A stretch of 54,132 nucleotides of DNA from Bacteroidales bacterium UBA3808 (GTDB taxonomy: Bacteria; Bacteroidota; Bacteroidia; Bacteroidales; Paludibacteraceae). Within the stretch, counting starts at the first letter, position 1, and each line of letters opens with the position of its first letter. Below the pieces are notes generated by a model. It did no database searches. It had not been told where the DNA came from and saw only the letters and a list, made by a program, of their open reading frames with translations. The position numbers and the translations under genes were made by a program. Below are positions 17,109 through 26,940 of this stretch, piece by piece. The stretch spans positions 10,606 through 64,737 of the forward strand of contig DFEG01000042.1 in assembly GCA_002369075.1 (NCBI GenBank), in the 5' to 3' direction.

Positions 17109-19049
17109 TTATTCCGCCGTAGCGGCATAGTCATAGTCGTTCCAAAGGGCACCTTCCGACTGACCTACGTTGACCGAGAAGATCGGCCAGTACTGGCGTC
17201 CGTTGAGACGCTCCGGATACTCACGGTCGAAGAGCATGTAGTTATCGGGAGCCAGTTCACGACCGGACGAGCCGAGATAGATAGCGGTCTTCACCCATCC
17301 GTTCTCCTTGCTATAGGTAGTGGGTGCGCCTGACTCGCCTTTGTTGAGGCCATAGACAGAGTCAATAACAAAGCCCTTGATACCGGCAGCGTAGCTGTAC
17401 TCATCGCCGACATATTTGTACTTGAAGTAGATCGTATCAGCCAGACCAGCGAACTCACCCTCGTGTTTGTCCATGGCAGCCAGACGCTCGTGCGCTTTGA
17501 GCAGGGTCTCTTTGAGAATACCCCAACGCATGAGGTCATACTTACGGAGATACTCACCGGTGAACTCCAGCTTACGCTCCTCCTGGAGGTTAGCCATGGT
17601 GAGCTCTTTGGCAGAAGCATGCGCGCGGCTACGAATTCTGTCAAAGCATGCTTTACCGTCAATACCATAGGTGTTGGTCGGCATATCGCCACCGATACCG
17701 CCAATAGAAGCCTCGGCAGCCATGAGGAGCACGTCTGCATAACGGATGATCGGGAAGTTGATACCATCGTCGTTGCCGGTACGGTGACGAACCATCCACT
17801 CTACACGGTATTTATTACCATACCAGTCACCGATCATCTGGTTCTTCTGATAGAGGATCTTAGCGTCCGTGCCTTTCTCAGGGAAAGCAAGCGTCACATT
17901 CTCCGGTGTGGAGTTGAATTTCGTACCATCGTCATACACCCAGATATAACGCGCCATCGTCACGTCACGGCGCACATCCGCCGGTTCAAAGTCATAATAG
18001 AGCGTCGGCACGATACCTACCGCCGAGTTCGAGGCACCGCCTTCGTTGTTCTTCAGTCCCTCAAGGGCATCCGAAATCTTCGTGCCGTTGTATTGGAGAA
18101 CCTGTCCGCGGCTACCGTCTGCGAAAGCGAGTTCCCAAATCACCTCAGAAGCATAATATCTGGTCTCATCGGCACAGATTTTCTTGAATATATCCTCATA
18201 ATTGGTCTGGAACTTAGCATCCTCGTTTCCGTTATTGATAATCTGCGCGCACGCCCACATGACCTCTGTATTGAGTTCCTGACGGAGCGCGGCATCCTCA
18301 ACGAGGAATTCCGGTCCGTTCTTCCATGTAGCAGGGCGCACACCCTTACCTGCATAGGTCAGGTCCACACGTGCGAGGAGGGCATAAGCCGCCGCCTTGG
18401 ACGGGCGTCCGGTATAGTTAGCCGCCGTTCCCGGACATTCGCTCGACCAAGGGATCAGCTCTGCCGCCTTCTTGAGGTCAATACGGATCTGTTTGAGGAC
18501 GTTGGTACGGTCCGATTTGGGAGTCTTGAGCCCTGCCTCATCTTTAGAGATAGAAGTGAACCGCGCAGGAACGTCTCCCCAGAGCTGTACCATCTGGAAG
18601 TAGCAGAACGAGCGGAGGAAATACGCCTCTCCCAATAGATAGCGCATCTTGGAATTGGCGGTATCACCGTATTGCTCGACACCCTCGATGATGTTGTTGC
18701 AACGCTCCACAGCGGAGTTGAGGTACCCCCACGGATCCTTACCGTTGGAGGTTGAGAGATCACCACTGGTAGGTGTCATGGCATAGGTATTCCAGTCCGC
18801 TCTTCCTGAGTTTTTGGTACCATGCTCCACATCGGTGTTCATACCTTGATAACCGCACGCGAGACGGTTACGGAAGGACTTGTCCTGCCCGAACTGCTCA
18901 TAGACACCGGCTATCACCTGCTCCGTGCTATTGGGATTAGAGAACACTTGTGCGGCATCCATAGCTGAGGGCGATTTCGAGTCAAAGAAATCGCAGCCTG
19001 TCAGCGCAACAGCAACTGCTGCAAATGCAATATATTTTAAGTTTTTCAT
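17109..19049 (-). CDS. SusD/RagB-family glycan-binding lipoprotein (pectin PUL)
   Basis: Surface lipoprotein that lids the SusC transporter and binds oligosaccharide. The 646-residue protein begins MKNLKYIAFAAVAVALTGC (lipobox LTGC). The N-terminal TPR-like region includes QVIAGVYEQFG and LLGEAYFLRSFCYFQMVQLWG. The C-terminal SusD domain has PIIRYADVLLMAAEA and ERKLEFTGEYLRKYDLMRWG. It directly follows susC (33-bp gap) and precedes the pectate lyase, which identifies pectin or rhamnogalacturonan fragments as the likely ligand. Confidence 0.95.
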   Translation of the reverse strand: MKNLKYIAFAAVAVALTGCDFFDSKSPSAMDAAQVFSNPNSTEQVIAGVYEQFGQDKSFRNRLACGYQGMNTDVEHGTKNSGRADWNTYAMTPTSGDLSTSNGKDPWGYLNSAVERCNNIIEGVEQYGDTANSKMRYLLGEAYFLRSFCYFQMVQLWGDVPARFTSISKDEAGLKTPKSDRTNVLKQIRIDLKKAAELIPWSSECPGTAANYTGRPSKAAAYALLARVDLTYAGKGVRPATWKNGPEFLVEDAALRQELNTEVMWACAQIINNGNEDAKFQTNYEDIFKKICADETRYYASEVIWELAFADGSRGQVLQYNGTKISDALEGLKNNEGGASNSAVGIVPTLYYDFEPADVRRDVTMARYIWVYDDGTKFNSTPENVTLAFPEKGTDAKILYQKNQMIGDWYGNKYRVEWMVRHRTGNDDGINFPIIRYADVLLMAAEASIGGIGGDMPTNTYGIDGKACFDRIRSRAHASAKELTMANLQEERKLEFTGEYLRKYDLMRWGILKETLLKAHERLAAMDKHEGEFAGLADTIYFKYKYVGDEYSYAAGIKGFVIDSVYGLNKGESGAPTTYSKENGWVKTAIYLGSSGRELAPDNYMLFDREYPERLNGRQYWPIFSVNVGQSEGALWNDYDYAATAE

Positions 19050-19082
19050 ATTCTGTTTACTTTTAGGTGTTTAGAGTCGATT

Positions 19083-22000
19083 TTAGAAAGAAAGGTTGAT
19101 ACCGAAGTTGAATGCGCGGCTCTTGGGGAATGCGGAGAAGTCCACGCCGGTAGCCAGCGGATTGATCTTCGAGCGGGTATCCACCTCCGGATCAGCACCC
19201 GAGTACGGGGTAGCGCAGAAAAGGTTAGAAGCCGTGAAGAAGATACGTGCGGTCTTGATGTATGCCTTGCTGATCCAGCGGTCAGGCAGCGAATAGCCGA
19301 CCGTCAGCGAGGAGAGGCGCAGGAAAGAAGCATCCTCCACATACTTGTCGGTCAGGGCGATGTTGTCGCTAATCGGGTTAGCGTTCTTCGCATTGGCGTT
19401 TGAAGCGCCGAGCGCAGCCGCCATCGCAGCATAGTTATCACCGGAAACCGTACCGTCCGCACCTACGTGCTCGGAAGGAATGAAGACACCGTCTGCGCGG
19501 AAGAGCGAGTAACGCATACCGTAAGCCACGTTAGCAGTGTTGTTACGGAGTTTGGATTTATCGAAGATCGTTCCGTAATCCAGCGCAGAGAGGTTGAGCA
19601 CCTTGTTGCCCACACTGTAGGTGAACTGGGCACTGAGGTCTACCTTACCCCATTTTTCACCGCCGATATTGAAGTTCAGACCAAAACCACCCTGGATGTC
19701 CGCCTGCGTATTACCCAGCACAACGCGATCCTCATCATTGACTACGCCGTCGCCGTTCTGGTCCACCAGCTTGGTCATACCCGGACGCGCCTCGCCGAGG
19801 ATCGTATTAACAGCCCTTCCGTTCGCATCATACCAACGACCGTTAGAGGGGTTGTAAGATGCGAAATCCTCGGCTGTGTACCATCCGGCAGTCTGGTAAC
19901 CGTAGATGTTACCCACCTTGTCACCCGGACGGAGTTTGAACTCATAGTCCACGTTGTTATAGTTAGACGAGAAGCAAGACGAAGAAACAAGATATTCCGT
20001 CATACCACCGAGATCCACCACCTTATTATAATTGTGCGCGATATTGGCGTTGATGCTCAAGCCGTAGCTCAGACTCTTTGCACGTTTGTCAAGGATCACG
20101 CCATTCAAAGAGAGTTCAACACCCTTGTTGTCGGTAGAACCGATATTACGATACTGGTAGTTATATCCACCGATAGCCATCTTGTATTTGAGGATCAGGT
20201 CTTTGGTGGTATTCCAATAGAGATCGATGGTACCGCTCAAACGCTCGTTCCAGAAGCCGAAATCCAAACCGAGGTCACGGGTGATAGTGGTCTCCCATTT
20301 GAGTTTGTTATTAGCGGCAATGACATCCGAACCACCGTCAGCAAGTTTGGTAGTGAAGACCTCACTATAAGCGGTAGAGGAAGACAGGTACTCCGGACGG
20401 AGATAACCAAGATCGACGTTGTTGTTACCTACAGAACCGTAGGAGAGACGGAGTTTGAAGTTAGACATCACGTCCTGCGCCGGAGCCATCCACTCCTCGT
20501 CAATGATACGCCATGCGATAGCAGCCGACGGGAAGTAGCCCCACTGGTTACCCTTGGTGAAACGGGTAGAAGCATCGGCACGGAACGTAGCCGTGATGTA
20601 ATAGCGGTTGAATAATATATAGTTCGCACGCGCGAAGAAGGACAGCATGTTATCCGTCGGGTTGACGTATGATTTGCTGGTATAAGCTTTGGCAGAACCG
20701 ATGTAGTTGAATACCTGCGGACCGGTCAAAGCGGCATCATAACCAAAACCGTTATTGGTACGGAGCTCACCGTGGAGAAGCTGCATCTCCTCACCGATCA
20801 AGATACCCAGATCGTGGTCCTCACCCCATTTCTTCTTGAACTCCAAGGTGTTGGTGTTTTTGAAACGGCTTGATTTCTCATCAGTTGCTACAATATGGCC
20901 ATAACCTGCACCACCCGCATAAGTAAATCCTTCACCGGCGCGGGAATAGTAAGTGGTAGGACCATAGTAGCGGTCTTGTTTCTGATAACGGCCCTCGTAA
21001 CCTACCTCGGTCTTCCAGGTAAACATCTTGGCGAACTTGTAGCTCACATAACCCTGGAGGTTGAACTTATCGTCCACTTTCTTACGGTAGTTATGGTCGA
21101 TCGTGGTAATCGGGTCGTAAAGCGAACCGAAAGACTCATAATCATCCAGACCGGCTACGTTATCCTTGGCAAAGAGCTCAATCGGCGAATAAGCAATCGC
21201 GTTACGCACACGGCTCTCGGTCTTGGAACCGGCATCCTGCGCAGTATTGGTACCCGAACCGAGGACGTTGGTATTCGAGTAACGGGCAGTGAAGCTGATC
21301 GTCAGATCCTTGATGGGTTTGAACTTAGCTTTGAAACTCAGGTTGTTACGTGCATAGTCCGAACCGTACATGATACCCTTGTCGTCAATACGGTTGTAAG
21401 AAAGAGAGAAGTTCGCCGCCTTATTACCTCCGCTTACGGTGAAGCTATGATTGCTGTTCAGGCCATGACGGCCGAAGGTCTCTTCCTGCCAGTCCGTCAC
21501 CTTCTGGGTATGCCAATAGTCCTGAATCTCCGAAATCGACATGATCTGATCCTTATCGCCGGTCGCCGCATACCGCGGGTCGAAATACTGGTTGAAGTTA
21601 GTCGGGATATTGGCAGTATTGCCTTTCGCGCGGTAGTGCGCATACTCATACTGCATCAGCACAAAATCGTCCACGTTGAGCATATCGTATTTCTTAGCCA
21701 TCTGCTTCCATCCCATGTAGCCGGTATAGTCAAAATGAATCTGCATCTTGTCGTCCACATTGTTGTCCGCATCCTTGGTGGTGATGATGATTACACCATT
21801 GGCACCTTGTGCACCATAGATAGCGGTAGCCGCAGCATCTTTGAGGACATCCATCGACTGAATGTCGCTGGGCGAAATATCGGAGATAGAGCTAACCTGG
21901 AAACCATCGACGATGTAGAGAGGATCACTGCTCTGGGTCAGAGAAGTACCGCCACGGACACGGATCTTTACGTCTGCGTCAGGGCTGCCCTCGGTCGTTG

Positions 22001-22457
22001 TAACCGACACACCAGCGAGTTTACCTTGCAGCGCCTCCGAAGCCGAAGCTACGGGAATATCCTTCAGCTGCTCTGCGTTGACCGAACTGACAGCGGTAAC
22101 CAAGTCACGTTTCTTGGTCGTACCATAACCGGTAACGACAACCTCCTCCAGCACCTCGCTGTTCTCCGAGAGCACCACATTCATGGTGTTGCCGGTGATG
22201 TTCAACTCCTGCGTCTTCATACCGATGTAGGAGAAAATCAGCACTTTGGCATCATCCGGCACGTCGATGGTATAGTTACCATCAAAGTCCGTTACTGTAC
22301 CAATGGTGGTACCTTTCACCACTACGGAAGCCGAGATGATTGTCTCTCCCGTCTGGTCCTTTACCGTTCCGCTAATCACACGAGCCTCTACAGCCATGCT
22401 TCCTAAAAGCAGAGCCGACAGCACCATGGTACGGAACACTCTAAAATTCAGTTTCAT
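19083..22457 (-). CDS. SusC/RagA TonB-dependent outer-membrane transporter (pectin PUL)
   Basis: Imports oligosaccharides across the outer membrane using TonB energy. The 1124-residue protein has a signal peptide (ending MAVEA), a carboxypeptidase-like domain (ISGTVKDQTGETIISASVVV), the plug with EVVVTGYGTTKKRDLV, and the SusC signature (IRVRGGTSL, DPLYIVDGFQV, ATAIYGAQGANGVIIITTK). The barrel ends AFNFGINLSF. I start at the ATG at 22457 (MKLNFRVFR); a frame extending 38 codons upstream would run through the promoter and terminator. First gene of the pectin PUL. Confidence 0.96.
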   Translation of the reverse strand: MKLNFRVFRTMVLSALLLGSMAVEARVISGTVKDQTGETIISASVVVKGTTIGTVTDFDGNYTIDVPDDAKVLIFSYIGMKTQELNITGNTMNVVLSENSEVLEEVVVTGYGTTKKRDLVTAVSSVNAEQLKDIPVASASEALQGKLAGVSVTTTEGSPDADVKIRVRGGTSLTQSSDPLYIVDGFQVSSISDISPSDIQSMDVLKDAAATAIYGAQGANGVIIITTKDADNNVDDKMQIHFDYTGYMGWKQMAKKYDMLNVDDFVLMQYEYAHYRAKGNTANIPTNFNQYFDPRYAATGDKDQIMSISEIQDYWHTQKVTDWQEETFGRHGLNSNHSFTVSGGNKAANFSLSYNRIDDKGIMYGSDYARNNLSFKAKFKPIKDLTISFTARYSNTNVLGSGTNTAQDAGSKTESRVRNAIAYSPIELFAKDNVAGLDDYESFGSLYDPITTIDHNYRKKVDDKFNLQGYVSYKFAKMFTWKTEVGYEGRYQKQDRYYGPTTYYSRAGEGFTYAGGAGYGHIVATDEKSSRFKNTNTLEFKKKWGEDHDLGILIGEEMQLLHGELRTNNGFGYDAALTGPQVFNYIGSAKAYTSKSYVNPTDNMLSFFARANYILFNRYYITATFRADASTRFTKGNQWGYFPSAAIAWRIIDEEWMAPAQDVMSNFKLRLSYGSVGNNNVDLGYLRPEYLSSSTAYSEVFTTKLADGGSDVIAANNKLKWETTITRDLGLDFGFWNERLSGTIDLYWNTTKDLILKYKMAIGGYNYQYRNIGSTDNKGVELSLNGVILDKRAKSLSYGLSINANIAHNYNKVVDLGGMTEYLVSSSCFSSNYNNVDYEFKLRPGDKVGNIYGYQTAGWYTAEDFASYNPSNGRWYDANGRAVNTILGEARPGMTKLVDQNGDGVVNDEDRVVLGNTQADIQGGFGLNFNIGGEKWGKVDLSAQFTYSVGNKVLNLSALDYGTIFDKSKLRNNTANVAYGMRYSLFRADGVFIPSEHVGADGTVSGDNYAAMAAALGASNANAKNANPISDNIALTDKYVEDASFLRLSSLTVGYSLPDRWISKAYIKTARIFFTASNLFCATPYSGADPEVDTRSKINPLATGVDFSAFPKSRAFNFGINLSF

Positions 22458-22550
22458 AAAGAGAATTTGTTTGTGTTTTGTTTGTATTGATTGTTTATTG
22501 TTGTATGCGTTCAATATATATTTGCGCGTATGCGCGATTGAAACCGACTG

Positions 22551-22558
22551 CAAAGGTA
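22551..22558 (-). promoter_or_regulatory. -7 element of the pectin PUL
   Basis: TACCTTTG on the minus strand about 94 bp before the susC start. No TTG is found at the usual 20-bp spacing, because that position is occupied by the topB terminator. This would suit an activator-dependent promoter. Confidence 0.6.
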
Positions 22559-22590
22559 CAAAAAAAAACACACCTTAGTGTGTATTTTTT
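22559..22590 (-). terminator. Rho-independent terminator of topB
   Basis: On the minus strand ACACAC-TAAG-GTGTGT is followed by nine T residues. The U tract runs directly into the -7 element of the pectin PUL. Confidence 0.85.
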
Positions 22591-22627
22591 GACGGAAAAG
22601 GTGTAATGCGGCTCTTTTTTGCAAAGT

Positions 22628-24616
22628 TCAGTTGTCAAACGGCTCAGCATATGAACATCCCTCGCGCCACCTGGAACATCCGTACCGCGTATTGCCTCTG
22701 ATAATCACTCCCTGACGGCAAACAGGACAGAGCATTCCTGCCTTATTGGTCTTGACATCTCTGACTACTCCGGAAGTCATTTCTTTGAGTTCAGCCAGGA
22801 AATCCTGTGCTGCATACTCGCCGCGTTCTATCTCACGCAGTTTTTTCTCCCACAGACCAGTCAGTTCAGCCGATTTGAGCAGCGGAGAGATAATCGTATG
22901 AATGAGGTTGATACCCGTCTCGGTAGCGCGGATGGATTTGCCCTGCTTGACGATATATTTGCGCTGGTAGAGTTTTTCTATGATGGCAGCTCGGGTAGAA
23001 GGACGACCGATACCGTTCTCTTTCATCGCCTCACGCAATTCTTCGTTTTCCACCGTTTTTCCCGCCGTCTCCATGGCACGCAGGAGCGTAGCTTCCGTAT
23101 AATATTTAGGCGGCGTAGTGGTTTTCTCTTTCAGCAGTGGCTCGTGCGGACCGCTCTCACCCTTGGTGAACGCGGGAAGAGATTTAGAAGAATCAGAAGA
23201 ATCAGAGTTATCTGAGGAATCAGAGGAATCCGAGTTATCGGAGGAATCATTAGGGTCTTTAAGGTCCTTTGGACCTTTCTCAAAGACCACCCTCCATCCC
23301 GGTTTGAGTACCTCGCGTCCGGTGACCTTGAAATCAATCTCGTCGGCTTTCGCCAAGACGGTCGTATTGCTTACCTCACACTCGGGGTAGAAGACCGCAA
23401 TAAAATGCAGGGCAACGAGGTCATAGACCTTCTTCTCATCCGCCGTCATGGTATCGGGGCGCTGACCGGTAGGGATAATGGCATGGTGGTCTGTGACCTT
23501 CTTGTTATCGAAGACTTTTTTGGATTTAGGAAGCGAGGAAGCACCTTTCTTACCATCCGCTTTTAGAGAAAGGAGAGGCGCCACCTGCGGGTAATAGTCC
23601 TTAATGCCATTCAATGTACCGGGCACTTTCGGGTAAATATCCTCGCTCAAGTAGGTGGTATCCACACGCGGATAGGTAGTCAGACGCTTCTCGTAGAGCG
23701 ACTGAATCAGCTGGAGCGTCTGCTCCGCCGAGAAACCGTATTTCTTATTACAATCGACCTGCAGGGAGGTCAGGTCATAGAGTTTGGGAGCCGACTCAAT
23801 ACCTTTCTTTTTCTCCACCGAGGTGATGGTCAGCGGAAGATCCTTGATGGAATCCACAAGGACTTGCCCCTGCTCTTCAGAGGTGATAGCATACTCGTCT
23901 TCTTCTACGGGTATCTGCGCAGAGAACAGGGTGTTACGGTAGTTGGTCTTGAGTTCCCAATAAGTCCGCGGTACAAAGTTCTCTATCTCCGCTTGCCGTT
24001 TGACTACCAGCGCGAGCGTAGGTGTCTGAACGCGCCCTACGGAGAGCACTTGTCTGTCTTTGCCGTTTCCTCGCGCGTACCTTATCGTATATGCGCGCGT
24101 AGCGTTCATGCCCAACAGCCAGTCTCCGATTGCACGCATCATACCCGCTTCATAGAGGTGCTGGAACTCCGACTGGTCTTTGAGTTTGGCGAAACCGTCG
24201 CGGATAGCCTCTTCCGTCAGCGAGTTGACCCAGAGTCTCTTGACCGGACACTTGCATCCGGCCTGCTGATACACCCAACGCTGAATCAACTCACCCTCCT
24301 GACCGGCATCACCGCAGTTAATCACCTCATCGGCTTGGGCGATCAGGCTTTTTATCACGTTGAACTGCTTGTGTACGCCCGCATCACCGGAGACCTTGAT
24401 AGAGAAACGCGGCGGAATCATCGGCAGCGAGCCAAGGCTCCATGCCTTCCATTGCTCCGTGTATTCCTGCGGGTCTAACAACGCACACAGGTGACCGAAA
24501 GTCCAGGTCACCTGATATCCGTTCCCTTCAAAATAGCCGTCATGCCGTTGCCCTGCTCCCAAAACATTGGCTATGTACGCGCCTACCGAAGGTTTCTCTG
24601 CTACACAAACAATCAT
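22628..24616 (-). CDS. topB: DNA topoisomerase III
   Basis: Type IA topoisomerase that decatenates DNA through a 5'-phosphotyrosyl intermediate. The 662 residues start MIVCVAEKPSVGAYIANVLG (Toprim domain); NCGDAGQEGELIQRW holds the metal-binding acidic residues, and TTYPRVDTTYLSE contains the expected active-site tyrosine (about Y315). FNENGIGRPSTRA-type sequence is seen as KENGIGRPSTRAAIIEKL. The C-terminus has a cysteine zinc-binding tail (MLCPVCRQG, YGCSRWREGCSYAE). About residues 451-478 are a Ser/Asp-rich insert (DSSDNSDSSDSS) made by repeated codons. Confidence 0.95.
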   Translation of the reverse strand: MIVCVAEKPSVGAYIANVLGAGQRHDGYFEGNGYQVTWTFGHLCALLDPQEYTEQWKAWSLGSLPMIPPRFSIKVSGDAGVHKQFNVIKSLIAQADEVINCGDAGQEGELIQRWVYQQAGCKCPVKRLWVNSLTEEAIRDGFAKLKDQSEFQHLYEAGMMRAIGDWLLGMNATRAYTIRYARGNGKDRQVLSVGRVQTPTLALVVKRQAEIENFVPRTYWELKTNYRNTLFSAQIPVEEDEYAITSEEQGQVLVDSIKDLPLTITSVEKKKGIESAPKLYDLTSLQVDCNKKYGFSAEQTLQLIQSLYEKRLTTYPRVDTTYLSEDIYPKVPGTLNGIKDYYPQVAPLLSLKADGKKGASSLPKSKKVFDNKKVTDHHAIIPTGQRPDTMTADEKKVYDLVALHFIAVFYPECEVSNTTVLAKADEIDFKVTGREVLKPGWRVVFEKGPKDLKDPNDSSDNSDSSDSSDNSDSSDSSKSLPAFTKGESGPHEPLLKEKTTTPPKYYTEATLLRAMETAGKTVENEELREAMKENGIGRPSTRAAIIEKLYQRKYIVKQGKSIRATETGINLIHTIISPLLKSAELTGLWEKKLREIERGEYAAQDFLAELKEMTSGVVRDVKTNKAGMLCPVCRQGVIIRGNTRYGCSRWREGCSYAEPFDN
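23186..23252. repeat. Imperfect codon repeat in topB
   Basis: Repeats of (AG)AATCAGA(GG)AATC-type words encode the Ser/Asp-rich insert of TopB. The period is mainly 9-12 bp. Confidence 0.75.
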
Positions 24617-24630
24617 TTATGATTGAGGAT

Positions 24631-26934
24631 TTATGATTTGGTGTTGCCGTAGCCGTAACCATAACCGTAGCCATAACCGGCGTGCGAATTCTTAATGCCA
24701 TTCAGCACGCATACGACATTATGCATACGTTTCTGGTCAATAACTCCGTTGACATAATCAATCATGTCCGTCGGCGTATATTTGTACCGGAACACGAAGA
24801 GTGCGATGTCGCTGATGCGATCCAGCTGGTAGGTGTCGCTTACCAGAGCCAACGGAGCGGTATCAACGATAATATAATCGTACCGTCTGCGCAATTCCGC
24901 GAACAACTTGTCCACCCGCTCCGTCTGGAGTAACTCGGACGGGTTTGGCGGGATCGTGCCGCACGGGATGATATCCAGATTCTTATGTTCGCCGCTCGGC
25001 AAGATGATATCATCCACCTCCACTTCCGGTTCTGCCAGATAGTCCGTCAAGTGCCCGTTATTAGTCAGACCGAAATATTGAGCGAGCATAGGTTTGCGGA
25101 TATCCATACCTACCAGCACCACTTTCTTGCCTAAGATAGCGAGAGACAGCGCCGTGTTGGTTGCCACATAAGACTTACCTTCTCCGTTAATGGAAGAGGT
25201 TACCAGAACGACCGGTGTCTTGACGTCCGAAGGGATCACGTAGCGGAGGTTGGTGCGTATCTGGCGGAAGAGTTCTGCCGAGACTGTCGATTCGCCCTCA
25301 TGGATGGCAATGTGTGCATCGCGTGAGTTCTGCACCAGTTGTCCGAGCACCGGTGCCTTGATCTTGTTTTCAAACTCTTTCAGATCGTCTATTTTGTCAT
25401 TCAGCAGGTAGTACAGATACAGCATTCCGGCGGGAAGCATCAGTCCTATGACAAAACAGAGGAACAGAATCTTCATCATTTTCGGACTCTTGCTGTTCAC
25501 GTCCCGCTGCGGTGCATCAATCACTTTCGCCGGCATGGACGTAGCAGCTAACATCAATGCGTTCTCCTCGCGTTTCTCATAAAGATAGAGGTAGAGACGC
25601 TCCTTGATTTGCTGATCACGCACTACGCGGACATATTCGCGTTGCTGTTCCGGTGCATTCTGAATCTGGCGGTTGAACTTAGAATCGCGGCTTTGTAGAT
25701 TGCGTTGGCGGATCTTCAGGCTCTCGCGCACGGAACCGATGGTAGCCACTATATTCTGGCGCATGGAGGACAGTTGCGTAGTCATCTGGTCCACAACGGG
25801 GTTCTCCTCCGTAGCGGTTCTCAAGATACGCATTCGCTGGAGTTGCAAGGCATTGTATTCCGACAGACTGCCGGCCAAAGAGGCATCCTCAATACCGATA
25901 TTGGACGGGATCAGGTTATTGCGTTTTGTCTCGTCACGCAGAAACTCATCAATATAGTCCACCAGACTCAGTTGCGTTTCAATCTCAGCCAGAGCGCGTT
26001 GCTCCACCGTACTCTCTTTCAGGAACAACTCTGCCTGGGCGTCCAGATCGGCAATTTTGTTCTTCTCCTTGTAGTCCGACAGGGCGTTCTCCGCCTCGCT
26101 TAGTTCCTTCGTTATGATTGCCAGACGCTCTTCTATAAAAGAGGCCGTGTTGGTGGCAATCATGTTCTTGTCCACTATTGCGTTGAGGTTATACTGCTCA
26201 ATGATCTGTGACAACAGGGCTTTGTCGCGCTCCGGCGCAACAGAGGTGGTTGACAGATTGATGACATTCGACTCTTTCTTGTGCTGCGCGATTTTGATGG
26301 CTCTACGGTATCCCGCCACCACGGACTCGCGGCGTGCGTGGAAGACGCGATAGATCGTATCTTGGCTTAACGGGCGGTTGGCATGAATACGGATGGTGCC
26401 GACCCCAGTCTCGACAGGACTGTCCAAGTCTGCCACACGGGTGGAGGAGCGTCTGAAATGTCCCATCCTGGTCTTCACCTTGTAGCCTTTCTTCGTCGGT
26501 TTGACAATCACATAGAAGGCACCCGTCTCTGCTTTTTTCGTCAGAGCGACATACTCGACGGTCAGTGCCGGATTGCGGAACTCGCTTTCCCATTTAAAGC
26601 CGCCCTTTTTAGAGGAGGCATCCCAGATATTAAGGGCATCGATGGCTTGGTACAACAAGCCACGCGAGGACAACACCACCACCTCGTCTTCCGCCGCCGT
26701 ATTGCCGGTCAGACCCAGCATCGTCAAGGCTTCTGTGCCCTCCCAAGCGCCATCATTCTGGCGCAACATTATCGCGGCATCCGTAGTCCAGGTAGGCGTC
26801 TTCCGCACCAAGTACGCTACGCCGAGGAGCAAGAAGAACCCTACTCCTACCGCAAACCACCACCAATGCTCAATCACCACACGTACGATCTTACGTACGT
26901 CGATCTCATTTACGTTCGTATTGTTGTTTTCCAT
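24631..26934 (-). CDS. Wzc-like polysaccharide tyrosine autokinase
   Basis: Inner-membrane regulator of capsule or exopolysaccharide assembly. The 767-residue protein has an N-terminal transmembrane helix (WWWFAVGVGFFLLLGVAYLV), a Wzz-type periplasmic domain with long coiled coil (about residues 230-430), a second helix (MMKILFLCFVIGLMLPAGML) and a cytoplasmic BY-kinase domain. Kinase motifs are SSINGEGKSYVATN (Walker A), VVLVGMDIRKP (Walker A') and YIIVDTAPLALVSD (Walker B). The tail alternates Gly and Tyr (GYGYGYGYGYG), the expected autophosphorylated tyrosine cluster. A Wza-like gene lies immediately upstream in the same operon. Confidence 0.93.
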   Translation of the reverse strand: MENNNTNVNEIDVRKIVRVVIEHWWWFAVGVGFFLLLGVAYLVRKTPTWTTDAAIMLRQNDGAWEGTEALTMLGLTGNTAAEDEVVVLSSRGLLYQAIDALNIWDASSKKGGFKWESEFRNPALTVEYVALTKKAETGAFYVIVKPTKKGYKVKTRMGHFRRSSTRVADLDSPVETGVGTIRIHANRPLSQDTIYRVFHARRESVVAGYRRAIKIAQHKKESNVINLSTTSVAPERDKALLSQIIEQYNLNAIVDKNMIATNTASFIEERLAIITKELSEAENALSDYKEKNKIADLDAQAELFLKESTVEQRALAEIETQLSLVDYIDEFLRDETKRNNLIPSNIGIEDASLAGSLSEYNALQLQRMRILRTATEENPVVDQMTTQLSSMRQNIVATIGSVRESLKIRQRNLQSRDSKFNRQIQNAPEQQREYVRVVRDQQIKERLYLYLYEKREENALMLAATSMPAKVIDAPQRDVNSKSPKMMKILFLCFVIGLMLPAGMLYLYYLLNDKIDDLKEFENKIKAPVLGQLVQNSRDAHIAIHEGESTVSAELFRQIRTNLRYVIPSDVKTPVVLVTSSINGEGKSYVATNTALSLAILGKKVVLVGMDIRKPMLAQYFGLTNNGHLTDYLAEPEVEVDDIILPSGEHKNLDIIPCGTIPPNPSELLQTERVDKLFAELRRRYDYIIVDTAPLALVSDTYQLDRISDIALFVFRYKYTPTDMIDYVNGVIDQKRMHNVVCVLNGIKNSHAGYGYGYGYGYGNTKS

Positions 26935-26940
26935 AGTATA

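Noticed and set aside
17463..18638. A 391-codon open frame antisense to susD
   Set aside because: Same reason: shadow of a well-supported SusD gene with no independent evidence.
20895..22406. A 503-codon open frame antisense to the pectin susC gene
   Set aside because: It mirrors the coding frame of a clear SusC protein, has no signal, domain or promoter, and arises from codon bias (few stop codons in the opposite frame).
22458..22571. Longer N-terminus for the pectin SusC
   Set aside because: The extension crosses the promoter -7 element and topB terminator and would bury the signal peptide.
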